From contig NZ_JAKXMK010000013.1 of the NCBI RefSeq assembly GCF_022524485.1, positions 62,001 to 126,000 of the forward strand: a stretch of DNA of 64,000 bases, given 5' to 3'. Shown here piece after piece: positions 54,934-62,974 of the stretch. This DNA is from Pseudonocardia alaniniphila (lineage in GTDB: Bacteria; Actinomycetota; Actinomycetes; Mycobacteriales; Pseudonocardiaceae). Made by a program: the position numbers and the translations under genes. The notes beneath the pieces were generated by a model. That model was not told where the DNA came from, did no database searches, and saw only the letters and a program-made list of their open reading frames with translations. The stretch's first letter is position 1, and the number at the start of each line of letters is the position of its first letter.

Positions 54934-54947
54934 CGCCCGTGCGCCGA

Positions 54948-55325
54948 TCAGGCCGTGATGGCCTCGTCGAGGGAGCCGAACAGCGAGAGCACCTCGTCCA
55001 GCCCCATCGTTCTGATGGGCCTGATCACCGATCGCGTCTCGTCGACGACCACCCGCAGCGGGGTACGTGTCGCGCGGCCCTCGTCGTGCAGCGCGACGAG
55101 GAGCCCCATGCCGGACGACGACAGGAAGTCGACGCCGGAGAGGTCGAGCACCACAGGCCGTCCCGCCGCCTGCTGGAGGGCCTCGCTGCCCGCCTCGAGC
55201 AGCCGGCCACCGGTGCTCAGGTCCACTTCCCCCTGGACCATGAGCACCAGGCAGCCGTCCCGGTCGTCACGGTTGAGTGTCATCAGCTGCTCGGCCGGCG
55301 GCATCCCGCCCAGGAAGCCGTTCAT
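54948..55325 (-). CDS. STAS domain anti-sigma-factor antagonist
   Basis: 125 residues (or 111 if the ATG at 55283, MTLNRDD, is used). STAS fold with the phosphorylatable serine in VDFLSSSGMGLLVALHDEG and a GEVDLSTGGRLLEA strand-helix. It works as the partner of the HATPase protein in a partner-switching module. Neither start has a strong ribosome binding site. The long open frame further upstream is not used. Confidence 0.82.
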   Translation of the reverse strand: MNGFLGGMPPAEQLMTLNRDDRDGCLVLMVQGEVDLSTGGRLLEAGSEALQQAAGRPVVLDLSGVDFLSSSGMGLLVALHDEGRATRTPLRVVVDETRSVIRPIRTMGLDEVLSLFGSLDEAITA

Positions 55326-55350
55326 GTTGGCGCAGCGTACAGATGGTCCG

Positions 55351-55578
55351 TCAGGAGTCACCTCCGTGAGGTACCGCAATGGTGTTCGGTCGCCACTGCG
55401 TGTCGCACAGGACGCGTTTGGCCAGGGCGACGATGTCCTTGAGGCCGCGGCGATCGAGCAGGCGCGCGACGTCGCGGGCCGCCGCTTCGGCGACCTCGTC
55501 GAGCTCGGCCATCGTCGGCTCTCGCACCGTCGATTCCTGCCCCATCGGCCCCCCGGCTGCCCTCGTCCCCACACCCAT
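55351..55578 (-). CDS. Small hypothetical protein upstream of the STAS gene
   Basis: 75 codons from an ATG at 55578. The middle, MAELDEVAEAAARDVARLLDRRGLKDIVALAKRVL split across about 23-57, would be a strongly amphipathic helix pair, unlike typical shadow-frame peptides. It lies 25 bp before the STAS gene on the same strand, so it may be the first gene of the partner-switch operon. No family was recognised and the ribosome binding site is weak, so the call is tentative. Confidence 0.4.
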   Translation of the reverse strand: MGVGTRAAGGPMGQESTVREPTMAELDEVAEAAARDVARLLDRRGLKDIVALAKRVLCDTQWRPNTIAVPHGGDS

Positions 55579-55717
55579 TGATCATGCCGGTACCCGTTCG
55601 ATGGCGGAATTCAAACCTCGGTGGTGCCGGCCGAGGTAGCCGACTCCTCGCGTCGCCGCGGCGGCTGGGACAATGTGCGTGACGAGGTGGGCCGAGGTCC
55701 GCCGGGAGAGGGGAACG

Positions 55718-56131
55718 GTGACGGCGACCGACGAGGCGCTCGACATGGCCCGTGTGGCGGTAGCCGCTGCAGCCGACAAGAAGGCGCAGGACATCGTCGT
55801 GCTCGACGTGTCCGACCAGCTGGTGATCACCGACTGCTTCGTGATCGCCTCCGCGCCCAACGAACGGCAGGTGCAGGCCATCGTCGACGAGGTCGAGGAG
55901 AAGCTCCGCGAGCACGGGGCGAAACCCACCCGCCGCGAGGGCACCCGCGAAGGGCGCTGGGTGCTGCTGGACTTCGTCGACGTCGTGGTCCACGTGCAGC
56001 ACAGCGAGGAGCGCGGGTTCTACGGGCTCGACCGGCTCTGGAAGGACTGCCCGCGCATCGCGTTCCCCGAAGCCGAGGTCGGCGCGGACGGTTCCGGGCC
56101 GGGCAACCTCGACGGGGACGGCATCGGGTGA
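55718..56131 (+). CDS. rsfS: Ribosomal silencing factor RsfS (Iojap/YbeB)
   Basis: Binds uL14 and blocks subunit joining when nutrients are short. 137 residues, with the family features KKAQDIVVLDVSDQLVITDCFVIASAPNERQVQAI (split over about 20-55) and GRWVLLDFVDVVVHVQHSEERGFYGLDRLW near the end. The GTG at 55718 follows GGGAGAGGGG; an in-frame ATG at 55673 is poorer. Its stop overlaps the phosphatase start (GTGA). Confidence 0.94.
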   Translation: MTATDEALDMARVAVAAAADKKAQDIVVLDVSDQLVITDCFVIASAPNERQVQAIVDEVEEKLREHGAKPTRREGTREGRWVLLDFVDVVVHVQHSEERGFYGLDRLWKDCPRIAFPEAEVGADGSGPGNLDGDGIG

Positions 56132-56745
56132 GCCTGCGGCGACTGGTCCTGTTGCGGCACGGCCAGACGGACTACAACGTCGAAGGCCGGATGCAGGGCC
56201 ACATCGACTCGATGCTCACCGAGACGGGAGTGGCCCAAGCCGCCGCCGTCGCCCCGGAGATCGCCCGCATCGCCCCGGATCGCCTCATCAGCTCGGACCT
56301 GCGGCGGGCTGTGGACACCGCCGACGTCGTCGGCGCCGCGTGCGGCCTGCCCGTCAAGTTCGACTCCCGGCTACGTGAGACGCACCTCGGTGAGTGGCAG
56401 GGCCGCACGGTGCCGGAGATCGAGGAGGGCTGGCCAGGCGCCATCGCCGCCTGGCGCTCCGATCCCGCGTGGCGCCCGCCCGGAGGCGAGTCGCGGATCG
56501 ACGTGGTTCGCCGCGCGCAGCCCGTGGTCGACGAGCTGGACGAGGAGTACGCCTCGGCGCCGGACGGCACCGTGGTGCTCGTCGCGCACGGAGGCCTGAT
56601 CGGAGGCCTGGTCAGCGGGCTGCTGGCATTGCCGACGTCGTCATGGCCCGCAATCGGGGGGATCGGCAACTGCCACTGGGCCGTGCTGGCCCGCCGCGCC
56701 GACCACCCACGCTGGCGGCTCGCCGGTTACAACGTCGGCACGTAG
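56128..56745 (+). CDS. gpgP: Histidine phosphatase family protein, glucosyl-3-phosphoglycerate phosphatase-like
   Basis: 205-residue phosphoglycerate-mutase-fold phosphatase. Catalytic RHG motif in LVLLRHGQTDYNVEGRMQG near residues 9-12, the second histidine in VVLVAHGGLIGGL, and a conserved E in LRETHLGEWQG. In Mycobacterium tuberculosis the gene after rsfS (Rv2419c) is gpgP, which dephosphorylates glucosyl-3-phosphoglycerate on the way to glucosylglycerate. The identical position supports the same assignment here. Confidence 0.78.
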   Translation: MSLRRLVLLRHGQTDYNVEGRMQGHIDSMLTETGVAQAAAVAPEIARIAPDRLISSDLRRAVDTADVVGAACGLPVKFDSRLRETHLGEWQGRTVPEIEEGWPGAIAAWRSDPAWRPPGGESRIDVVRRAQPVVDELDEEYASAPDGTVVLVAHGGLIGGLVSGLLALPTSSWPAIGGIGNCHWAVLARRADHPRWRLAGYNVGT

Positions 56746-56767
56746 TGACCGGTCCCGACAGTCAGGA

Positions 56768-57511
56768 ATGACCGGCCCGCTCCTCCTGATACTCGGCGAC
56801 TCGCTCACCTTCCACGGCCCGCAACGCGCCGAGCCCGCCGATGAGCCCAGGCTGTGGCCCAACGTCGCGGCGACCGCGCTCGGTGGTCGCGCGGAGCTCG
56901 TCGCCGGGATCGGATGGACGGCCCGCCACGCCTGGCACGCGCTCATCAACGACCCCCGCGTGTGGGCGGTCATGCCGAGGGTCGACGCGCTCGTGCTGGC
57001 CGTCGGCGGGATGGACAGCCTGCCGTCGCCGCTGCCCACCGCGTTGCGCGAGTTGATCCCGGTGCTGCGCCCCGACGGGCTGCGCCGGGCGGTGCGGGCC
57101 GGGTACCGCACGGCCCAGCCCGGTCTTGCCCGGGCGTTCGCCGCGACGGTCCCCGGCGGCGGGCCGGTCGCGCTCCCGCCGCGGTTGACCGTCCGCCACC
57201 TGGAGCGATGCCGGCAGGCTGTGCTCACGATCCGGCCCGGGATCCCCGTCGTCGCGATGCTGCCGTCGGTGCACCGTGCCGCGGCCTACGGGGCGGTGCA
57301 CGCCGGTCGGGCCGCGGCCGAGCGCGCCACCCGCGGGTGGGCGCGCGAGCGCGGGGTGGCGCTCGTGGACCTGGCGGCCCTGGTCGGCGAGCACGTCCTC
57401 GGTGGGCACGGCAACCCCGACGGGATGCACTGGGGATGGCAGGCGCACGCGGCGGTCGGCGCGGCCTGCGCCGACGCGCTGCGTCCCACGCTGGGCCGCG
57501 CGCGAGCGTGA
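56768..57511 (+). CDS. octT: SGNH-fold acyltransferase, diglucosylglycerate octanoyltransferase OctT-like
   Basis: 247-residue SGNH/GDSL protein. Block I is GDSLTFHG near residues 10-17 with the nucleophile serine, and the catalytic Asp-His pair lies in PDGMHWGW near 222-229. It matches the position of Rv2418c (OctT) in mycobacteria, which adds octanoate to diglucosylglycerate, an early step of methylglucose lipopolysaccharide synthesis. ATG start 22 bp after the phosphatase. The enzyme assignment rests on synteny and motif. Confidence 0.75.
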   Translation: MTGPLLLILGDSLTFHGPQRAEPADEPRLWPNVAATALGGRAELVAGIGWTARHAWHALINDPRVWAVMPRVDALVLAVGGMDSLPSPLPTALRELIPVLRPDGLRRAVRAGYRTAQPGLARAFAATVPGGGPVALPPRLTVRHLERCRQAVLTIRPGIPVVAMLPSVHRAAAYGAVHAGRAAAERATRGWARERGVALVDLAALVGEHVLGGHGNPDGMHWGWQAHAAVGAACADALRPTLGRARA

Positions 57512-58383
57512 CCATAAAGTTCGTCGTCGTGCCCGTCGCTGTCGTGACCGACTCCACCGCGTACCTGCCTCCGGGAGTTGCGGAGGAACGCGGGATCCGG
57601 GTGGTGCCGCTGGAGGTCCGGCTGGGGCAGCGCGTGGGGCGGGAGGGTACCGACATCGACACCGCGGAGCTGTCCGCCGCACTCGCCGACCGGCACCTCG
57701 ACGTGCAGACCTCCCGGCCGGCCCCCGCCGACTTCGCGGACTGCTACAGCGGAGCCCTCGCCGCCGGTGCGGACGGAATAGTGTCGGTACATCTGTCCCG
57801 GGAGCTCTCCGGCACGTGGGACGCGGCGCGGCTGGCAGCGGAGCAGGTGTGCCGACGGCGCATCCGGATCGTCGACTCCCGGGCGGCTGCCATGGGACTC
57901 GGTTTTGCAGTGCTGGCCGCCGCGGACGCGGCGGACACCGGCGGCGACATCGAGGTCGTGGAGGAGGCGGCAACCGACGTCGCGGACCGGTGCCGCGTCT
58001 TCTTCTCCGTCGACACCCTCGATCGGCTGCGCCGTGGTGGACGGATCGGGCCCGCGGCGGCACTCGTCGGCACGGCCCTTGCGGTCAAGCCCTTGCTGCA
58101 CGTGGCGCAGGGCCGCATCGTTCCGCTGGAGAAGGTGCGGACCACCGCGCGCGCGGTCCAGCGGCTCGTGGAGCTCGCGGTGCGGGCCGCGGGCGACGGG
58201 CCGGTGGACCTTGCGGTGCATCACCTCGGCGCAGCCGCCCGCGCGGAGGAGGTGGCCGCGCTGTTGCGCGAACGGCTGCCCCAGGCGACACGGCTGCTCG
58301 TGTCGGAGGTGGGCGCGGTGATCGGGGCACACGTCGGGCTGGGGTTGCTCGGGGTGGTCGTGGTACCGAAGGGCGATCGGTGA
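57508..58383 (+). CDS. DegV family fatty-acid-binding protein
   Basis: 291-residue DegV protein. The N-terminal domain starts AVVTDSTAYLPPGVAEERGIRVVPLEVR, and the ligand-binding TSRPAPADFADCYS and SGTWDAARLAA segments and the conserved RIVDSRAAAMGLGF strand are seen. DegV proteins (FakB-like) bind a fatty acyl chain and can present it to an acyl kinase. The GTG overlaps the octT stop (GTGA); a GTG at 57529 is a shorter alternative. Same order as in mycobacteria (Rv2417c). Confidence 0.9.
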   Translation: MTIKFVVVPVAVVTDSTAYLPPGVAEERGIRVVPLEVRLGQRVGREGTDIDTAELSAALADRHLDVQTSRPAPADFADCYSGALAAGADGIVSVHLSRELSGTWDAARLAAEQVCRRRIRIVDSRAAAMGLGFAVLAAADAADTGGDIEVVEEAATDVADRCRVFFSVDTLDRLRRGGRIGPAAALVGTALAVKPLLHVAQGRIVPLEKVRTTARAVQRLVELAVRAAGDGPVDLAVHHLGAAARAEEVAALLRERLPQATRLLVSEVGAVIGAHVGLGLLGVVVVPKGDR

Positions 58384-58565
58384 TCGCGTTGGGCGGGCCA
58401 CCGGCATGGTTGCGCGCACCCAGATCGGATGATGCAACCCGGCCTCGGTCGCGGTCGCCCCTACGGGCGGTATTCGAATCTGCCGGCTGAACCCCGGTGG
58501 TCGAGTGAAACACCTCTGCCGGGTGAACATTGATTCCCCGGTTTTGAAGCCTTCGTTACTTGTGC

Positions 58566-59057
58566 ATGGCAAGTATGAGCACCAGATCCGGCCACGGGTG
58601 GAGGCGCCGCCGCATCGCGTTGGCGTTCATGGCGATTTCCGCATTGCTGGCGTTCGCGCCGCAAGCCTCGGCTCAGCCTGCACAGTCGTCAACGGTAGCG
58701 GGGGCATCGCCCGCGGCGGCGGCCGTCGGGGAGCGGGTCGTCCTGACGGCAACGGTCACCTGCCCAGGATCGCCCGAGGGCGGGCTCGGCGTGACGTTCT
58801 TCGACGGTCCGAATCTGCTGGCCACCGCGCCGGTCGACGCCGAAGGGAATGCAGAGCTGGCGACGTCGTTCGTCACTACTGGCACCCACGACATCACGGC
58901 CGCCTACAACGGAAACGACAACTGCGGGGCCTCGTACGACGAGACGACGGTCGAGATTTCGGATGCACCGCCGCCTACTCCGCCGTCCGGCGGTCTGATC
59001 AGTTTCGACCGTATCGCCAATGGCAACACGTTCAACAACATCGGCAACAACTACTAG
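58566..59057 (+). CDS. Secreted Ig-like domain protein with Asn-rich C-terminus
   Basis: 163-residue exported protein. Signal peptide with an Arg cluster (WRRRRIALAF), hydrophobic core and AQASAQ-like cleavage near residue 37. One bacterial Ig-like (Big_3_5 type) domain follows, at about 45-130 (VGERVVLTATVTC, VTFFDGPNLLATAPVDAEGNAELA, THDITAAYNGNDNC). A Pro-rich spacer leads to a short Asn-rich end, FDRIANGNTFNNIGNNY, which looks like a separate motif. Start uncertain between ATG 58566 and 58575. Its place inside the degV-comEA interval is not seen in mycobacteria. Confidence 0.75.
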   Translation: MASMSTRSGHGWRRRRIALAFMAISALLAFAPQASAQPAQSSTVAGASPAAAAVGERVVLTATVTCPGSPEGGLGVTFFDGPNLLATAPVDAEGNAELATSFVTTGTHDITAAYNGNDNCGASYDETTVEISDAPPPTPPSGGLISFDRIANGNTFNNIGNNY

Positions 59058-59149
59058 CGGTACCCGATCCTGATGACGTTTCGGGCGTGATGCCCGCCGT
59101 CCGGGTGTGCCCGACAGATCACAGCAGGCGAGGTGGTGGTGGGGGCGAG

Positions 59150-59178
59150 TTGTCCCCATCACCGGCCGGCTGTCCACA
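59150..59178 (+). promoter_or_regulatory. Two DnaA-box-like 9-mers upstream of comEA
   Basis: TTGTCCCCA (59150-59158) and CTGTCCACA (59170-59178), same strand and exactly 20 bp apart, each one mismatch from the actinobacterial DnaA box TTGTCCACA. The first comEA codon is 50 bp downstream. Function is not proven. Confidence 0.4.
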
Positions 59179-59228
59179 GGTTCGGAAGTCGCCCGGGCCA
59201 GGCGCCATTCCGGACCTAGCGTCGATCC

Positions 59229-60224
59229 GTGGCCCGACCCGACCCTCCCTCCCCGCCCGCACGGTTGGCGGCCGTGCTCGCCGCTCCGCACGAGGCAGCG
59301 CGCCAGGGGGCCGGGGCCTACGGGCCGGTTGATGCCGGGCGGGCGTGGAACGCGGGCCAGGCCGGTGAGCCGCCCACGATGCCGGTCCCGTTGGCAGGGC
59401 CCGTCGAGCCCCACCCCCCGCCGGACGACCGCCGCGCAGGCGGAGCGCTGCGCCGCCTGTTGCCCGCCGGCTGGCAGGGCGCGCGGATCGATCCGGGTCG
59501 GCCAGGAGCCACCGCGTTGGCGCTCATCGCGGCAGCGGCGGCGGTCGTGGCCGCCATCGGCGTCTGGGTGGAACGGCCGCGCGCGGAGCCCGTCGGCGCG
59601 CCGCCCGGACTGGCCGTGGTCAGCGACGAGGCCGCTGGTGAGCCGCCCGGTCAGCAGGTCGCCGACCCAATCGTTGCCGGGCCGATCGCCGCCGGGCCGC
59701 CGGCCGGGGCCGAGCCGGGCGCCCCAGCTGATCCGGCCCCGGCCGCCGGTGCGGGCCTACCGCAGCCGTCCGTGCCGCTCGTCGTCAGCGTCTCGGGCCG
59801 GGTCCAGCGGCCGGGGCTCGTCGAGGTTCCCGCAGGTGCCAGGGTCGCCGACGTCCTGCACGCGGCGGGCGGCGTGCTCCCGGGCACCGACCTGGCCGGG
59901 GTCAACCTCGCCCGGCGGGTGGTCGACGGCGAGCAGGTTGCCGTTGGGGTCCCGCCTGCCCCGGATGCCGTGCCCGCAGCCGGCGCCGGCGGCCCGGTGC
60001 CGCCCGGCCCGGCGCGTCCCGGCGTCCCGCCCGGCCGGGTGGATCTCAACGCCGCCACAGTGGAGCAGCTCGACGTCCTGCCGGGAGTCGGGCCCGTCAC
60101 CGCCCAGCGCATCATCGAGTGGCGCACGCGCCACGGCCGGTTCGCCCGCGTGGAACAACTGCGGGAGATCGAGGGCATCGGCGAGCGTCGGTTCGCCCAG
60201 CTGCGAGAACTGGTCAAGGTCTGA
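59229..60224 (+). CDS. comEA: ComEA-type helix-hairpin-helix DNA-binding protein
   Basis: 331-residue membrane-anchored DNA receptor. A Pro/Ala-rich cytoplasmic arm (about 1-90), one transmembrane helix (ALALIAAAAAVVAAIGVWV, about 94-113), an Ala/Pro linker, an SLBB domain at about 180-245 (SVSGRVQRPGLVEVPAGARVADVL) and a C-terminal tandem HhH (VDLNAATVEQLDVLPGVGPVTAQRIIEWR, then LREIEGIGERRFAQL). Starts with GTG. Its stop overlaps the comEC start (TGATG). Confidence 0.9.
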   Translation: MARPDPPSPPARLAAVLAAPHEAARQGAGAYGPVDAGRAWNAGQAGEPPTMPVPLAGPVEPHPPPDDRRAGGALRRLLPAGWQGARIDPGRPGATALALIAAAAAVVAAIGVWVERPRAEPVGAPPGLAVVSDEAAGEPPGQQVADPIVAGPIAAGPPAGAEPGAPADPAPAAGAGLPQPSVPLVVSVSGRVQRPGLVEVPAGARVADVLHAAGGVLPGTDLAGVNLARRVVDGEQVAVGVPPAPDAVPAAGAGGPVPPGPARPGVPPGRVDLNAATVEQLDVLPGVGPVTAQRIIEWRTRHGRFARVEQLREIEGIGERRFAQLRELVKV

Positions 60225-62959
60225 TGCGCGCCCGCGATCCCGGCGAGCCCCGGCGCCCGCCCGATCTGCGGCTCGTGCCCGCTGCCTTGGCGGTGTGGGC
60301 CGTCATGCTGATCGGAATCGGCTTCGGGCCCGTCGCCGCTCTCGGCACCGGTGCAGCCGCCGTGGTGATACTCGCCGTCTTCGCGATGCCGGCGTTGCGA
60401 CCGAGGCGCGGCGCACCCGCCGTGCTGGCCGCCGCGGGCTGTGCGGCAGCCGCCGCTGTGGTGGCCACCGCGCACACCCTGCTCCTCGTACAGCATCCGC
60501 TGCCGGAGCCGGCCGAGCGGGGAGCGGCGGCGACGCTGCGGGTGGTGCTCCGCGACGACCCTCGGCCGATCCGCACCGAGGCCTACGGTTCCACCCCGGG
60601 CATCGCCGGGCAGGTCCTGATCCCGTCCGTGTTGGCCGGGGTGCAGGTCGATGCGGGCCACTGGAGCGCGGGCGGGAGGGTGCTGCTCATCGCGCCTGCC
60701 GAGGGCTGGGCCGGGTTGCTGCCGGGGCAGAGCGCCACTGCCGAGGGCCTGCTGGCCCCCGCCGGGCGCCGGGATCTCACGATCGCCGTGTTGCGGGTGC
60801 GCGGGCCGCCCCACGAGGTCACGCCTGCGCCGTGGTGGCAGCACGCGGCCGGCGGGTTGCGCAGCGGCCTTCGCGAGGCCGCCGCCGCCGTGCTGTCGCC
60901 CGCACCAGCCGGGCTGCTCCCCGGGTTGGCGGTCGGCGACACCGCCGGTCTCACCTCCGAGGTGGAGGCCGACTTCAGGGCCGCGGGTCTCACCCACCTG
61001 CTGGCCGTGTCCGGGGCGAATCTCGCCATCGTCGGTGGCGCGGTGCTGGCCCTGCTGCGGCTGCTGCGAGCCGACCCGCGGCTCGCAGCAGCACTGAGCG
61101 CCGCGGCGATCGCAGGGTTCGTGGTGCTCGCCCGGCCGTCGCCGAGCGTGGTGCGAGCGGCGGCGATGGGCGCAGTGGTACTGCTCGCGCTGGCGCTCGG
61201 CCGGGGCCGCTCCGCGCTCCCGGCGCTGGCAGTGGCCGTGCTGGTGCTGCTGCTGATCGATCCGGCGCTGGCCGTCGACCCCGGGTTCGCGCTGTCCGTG
61301 CTGGCCACCGCCGCTCTGGTGCTCCTCGCACCCGGCTGGACCGATGCCATGCGTCGGAAGGGCGTGCCCACATGGGCGGCGGAGGCGCTCGCGGTCCCCG
61401 CCGCGGCGTTCCTCGTCACGGCGCCCCTGGTGGCCGGGCTCAGCGGAGCGGTGAGTCCGATCGCGGTGGTCGCCAACCTGCTCGCCGTGCCCGCAGTCGC
61501 CCCGGCGACCGTGCTCGGCGTGCTCGCCGCAGTGCTGTCTCCGCTCGGTTCCGCACCGGCGCAGGCGTGCGCTTGGCTGGCCGGGCCTGCGGTGGGATGG
61601 CTCGTCGAGGTCGCCGACCGAACAGCGGCCGTGCCGGGCGCGGTGCTCCCGTGGCCGGACGGGCTCACGGGCGCCCTCCTGCTCGGCGGACTGGTGCTGG
61701 TGCTGCTCGTGCTCGGCCGGTCGCGGCGGTGGAGAGCGATGCTGCTCGCGGTGCTCGTCGGGCTGGGGCTGGTGCTCGTTCCCACGCGGCTCGTTCCGCC
61801 GGGATGGCCGCCTGCCGGTTGGGCCGTGGTGGCGTGCGACGTCGGACAGGGCGACGCGGTGGTGCTCGCCACCGGCCGTCCGGGCTGGGTGGTGCTGGTC
61901 GACGCCGGCCCTGGTGACGGACCGGTCGATGCGTGCCTCGACCGGCTCGGCGTGGAGGGCATCGCCATGGTCGTGCTCAGCCATCTGCATGCCGACCATG
62001 TCGGTGGCCTGGCGGGAGCATTGCGCGGGCGGCCGGTAGGGGCGGTCGCTGTCGGCCCGGTCCATGAGCCGCACTGGGCGTTGCGGACCGTGGCACGCCA
62101 GGCAGCAGAGGCCGGCGCACCTCTGGTGGCGCTGACGGCGGGGCAGCGGCTCCGGTGGCCAGGGCTCACCGTGGACGTGCTCGCTCCCCGGCATCCGGCG
62201 TTCGGTGTCGATCCCGACGACGGCACGGCGGTCAACGACGGCTCGCTCGTGCTGCGGGCCACCATGCCGGCGGCCACCGCGTTGCTCACCGGCGACGTCG
62301 AACTCGCAGCTCAGGCAGATCTGCTGGCGTCCGGAGCCGACCTGCGCGCAGACGTGCTCAAGCTGCCCCACCACGGCTCGCGCTACACGTCGGACACCTT
62401 CCTCACCGCCGTCGCTCCGCGCACGGTGCTGGTGAGCGTCGGTGCGGGAAACCGGTACCGGCACCCCGATCCCGGCCTGCTCGGCGGGCTCGAGCGGCGG
62501 GGAGCGGCGGTGCGGCGCACCGACATCCATGGCGACATCGCAGTCGTGGCCGACGTGGCAGCGGGTGCCGGCGACGCGGAGCGCGCACCCCTGCAGGTCG
62601 TCAGCAGGGGCAGCCCGTTGCCGGCTCCACGCCGCGGCCCGTCATGGCGCCCGCCGCTCCGCCCCGTGCCCCGCCCGCACCGCTGCGCCATCGGCGTTCC
62701 CGCCGGTGCCGGCCGGCGGGGCCGCCGGCCCGTCGGGTGGACGTGCCGGCGGCGCCGTCGCGATGCGGTCCCCGGTCAGCGTGATCCCCCCGGGGGCTGC
62801 GTCCACCGGGTCAGGGCCACGGCTCGGCGAGTGGGCTCAGAGACCGCGCTGACCACCTGTGCCGGGCGATCGTGTCGGGGTGTACGGGCTGCACCACGTC
62901 GTGGCCGTCCTCGCCGTCCGGGCTGGACGACTCAAGCCCGCGGGCGGTCGACTCGCTGA
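60224..62959 (+). CDS. comEC: ComEC/Rec2 DNA-uptake channel protein
   Basis: 911-residue polytopic membrane protein. Several N-terminal helices, a soluble OB-like segment, the Competence domain with LAVSGANLAIVGGAVLALLR, more helices, and a C-terminal metallo-beta-lactamase domain with HLHADH at residues 587-592 and later LPHHGSRYTSD. The recognisable homology ends near LQVVSRG (about residue 795). The last 115 residues are Arg/Pro-rich with no recognisable fold and may be a lengthened frame caused by loss of the usual stop. No holA follows, unlike in mycobacteria. Confidence 0.9.
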   Translation: MRARDPGEPRRPPDLRLVPAALAVWAVMLIGIGFGPVAALGTGAAAVVILAVFAMPALRPRRGAPAVLAAAGCAAAAAVVATAHTLLLVQHPLPEPAERGAAATLRVVLRDDPRPIRTEAYGSTPGIAGQVLIPSVLAGVQVDAGHWSAGGRVLLIAPAEGWAGLLPGQSATAEGLLAPAGRRDLTIAVLRVRGPPHEVTPAPWWQHAAGGLRSGLREAAAAVLSPAPAGLLPGLAVGDTAGLTSEVEADFRAAGLTHLLAVSGANLAIVGGAVLALLRLLRADPRLAAALSAAAIAGFVVLARPSPSVVRAAAMGAVVLLALALGRGRSALPALAVAVLVLLLIDPALAVDPGFALSVLATAALVLLAPGWTDAMRRKGVPTWAAEALAVPAAAFLVTAPLVAGLSGAVSPIAVVANLLAVPAVAPATVLGVLAAVLSPLGSAPAQACAWLAGPAVGWLVEVADRTAAVPGAVLPWPDGLTGALLLGGLVLVLLVLGRSRRWRAMLLAVLVGLGLVLVPTRLVPPGWPPAGWAVVACDVGQGDAVVLATGRPGWVVLVDAGPGDGPVDACLDRLGVEGIAMVVLSHLHADHVGGLAGALRGRPVGAVAVGPVHEPHWALRTVARQAAEAGAPLVALTAGQRLRWPGLTVDVLAPRHPAFGVDPDDGTAVNDGSLVLRATMPAATALLTGDVELAAQADLLASGADLRADVLKLPHHGSRYTSDTFLTAVAPRTVLVSVGAGNRYRHPDPGLLGGLERRGAAVRRTDIHGDIAVVADVAAGAGDAERAPLQVVSRGSPLPAPRRGPSWRPPLRPVPRPHRCAIGVPAGAGRRGRRPVGWTCRRRRRDAVPGQRDPPGGCVHRVRATARRVGSETALTTCAGRSCRGVRAAPRRGRPRRPGWTTQARGRSTR

Positions 62960-62974
62960 GGTGGGATGCGGAGG

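Noticed and set aside
59651-62530. 959-codon - strand frame opposite comEA/comEC
   Set aside because: Antisense to two clear competence genes; low-complexity His/Gln/Arg-rich sequence without motifs.
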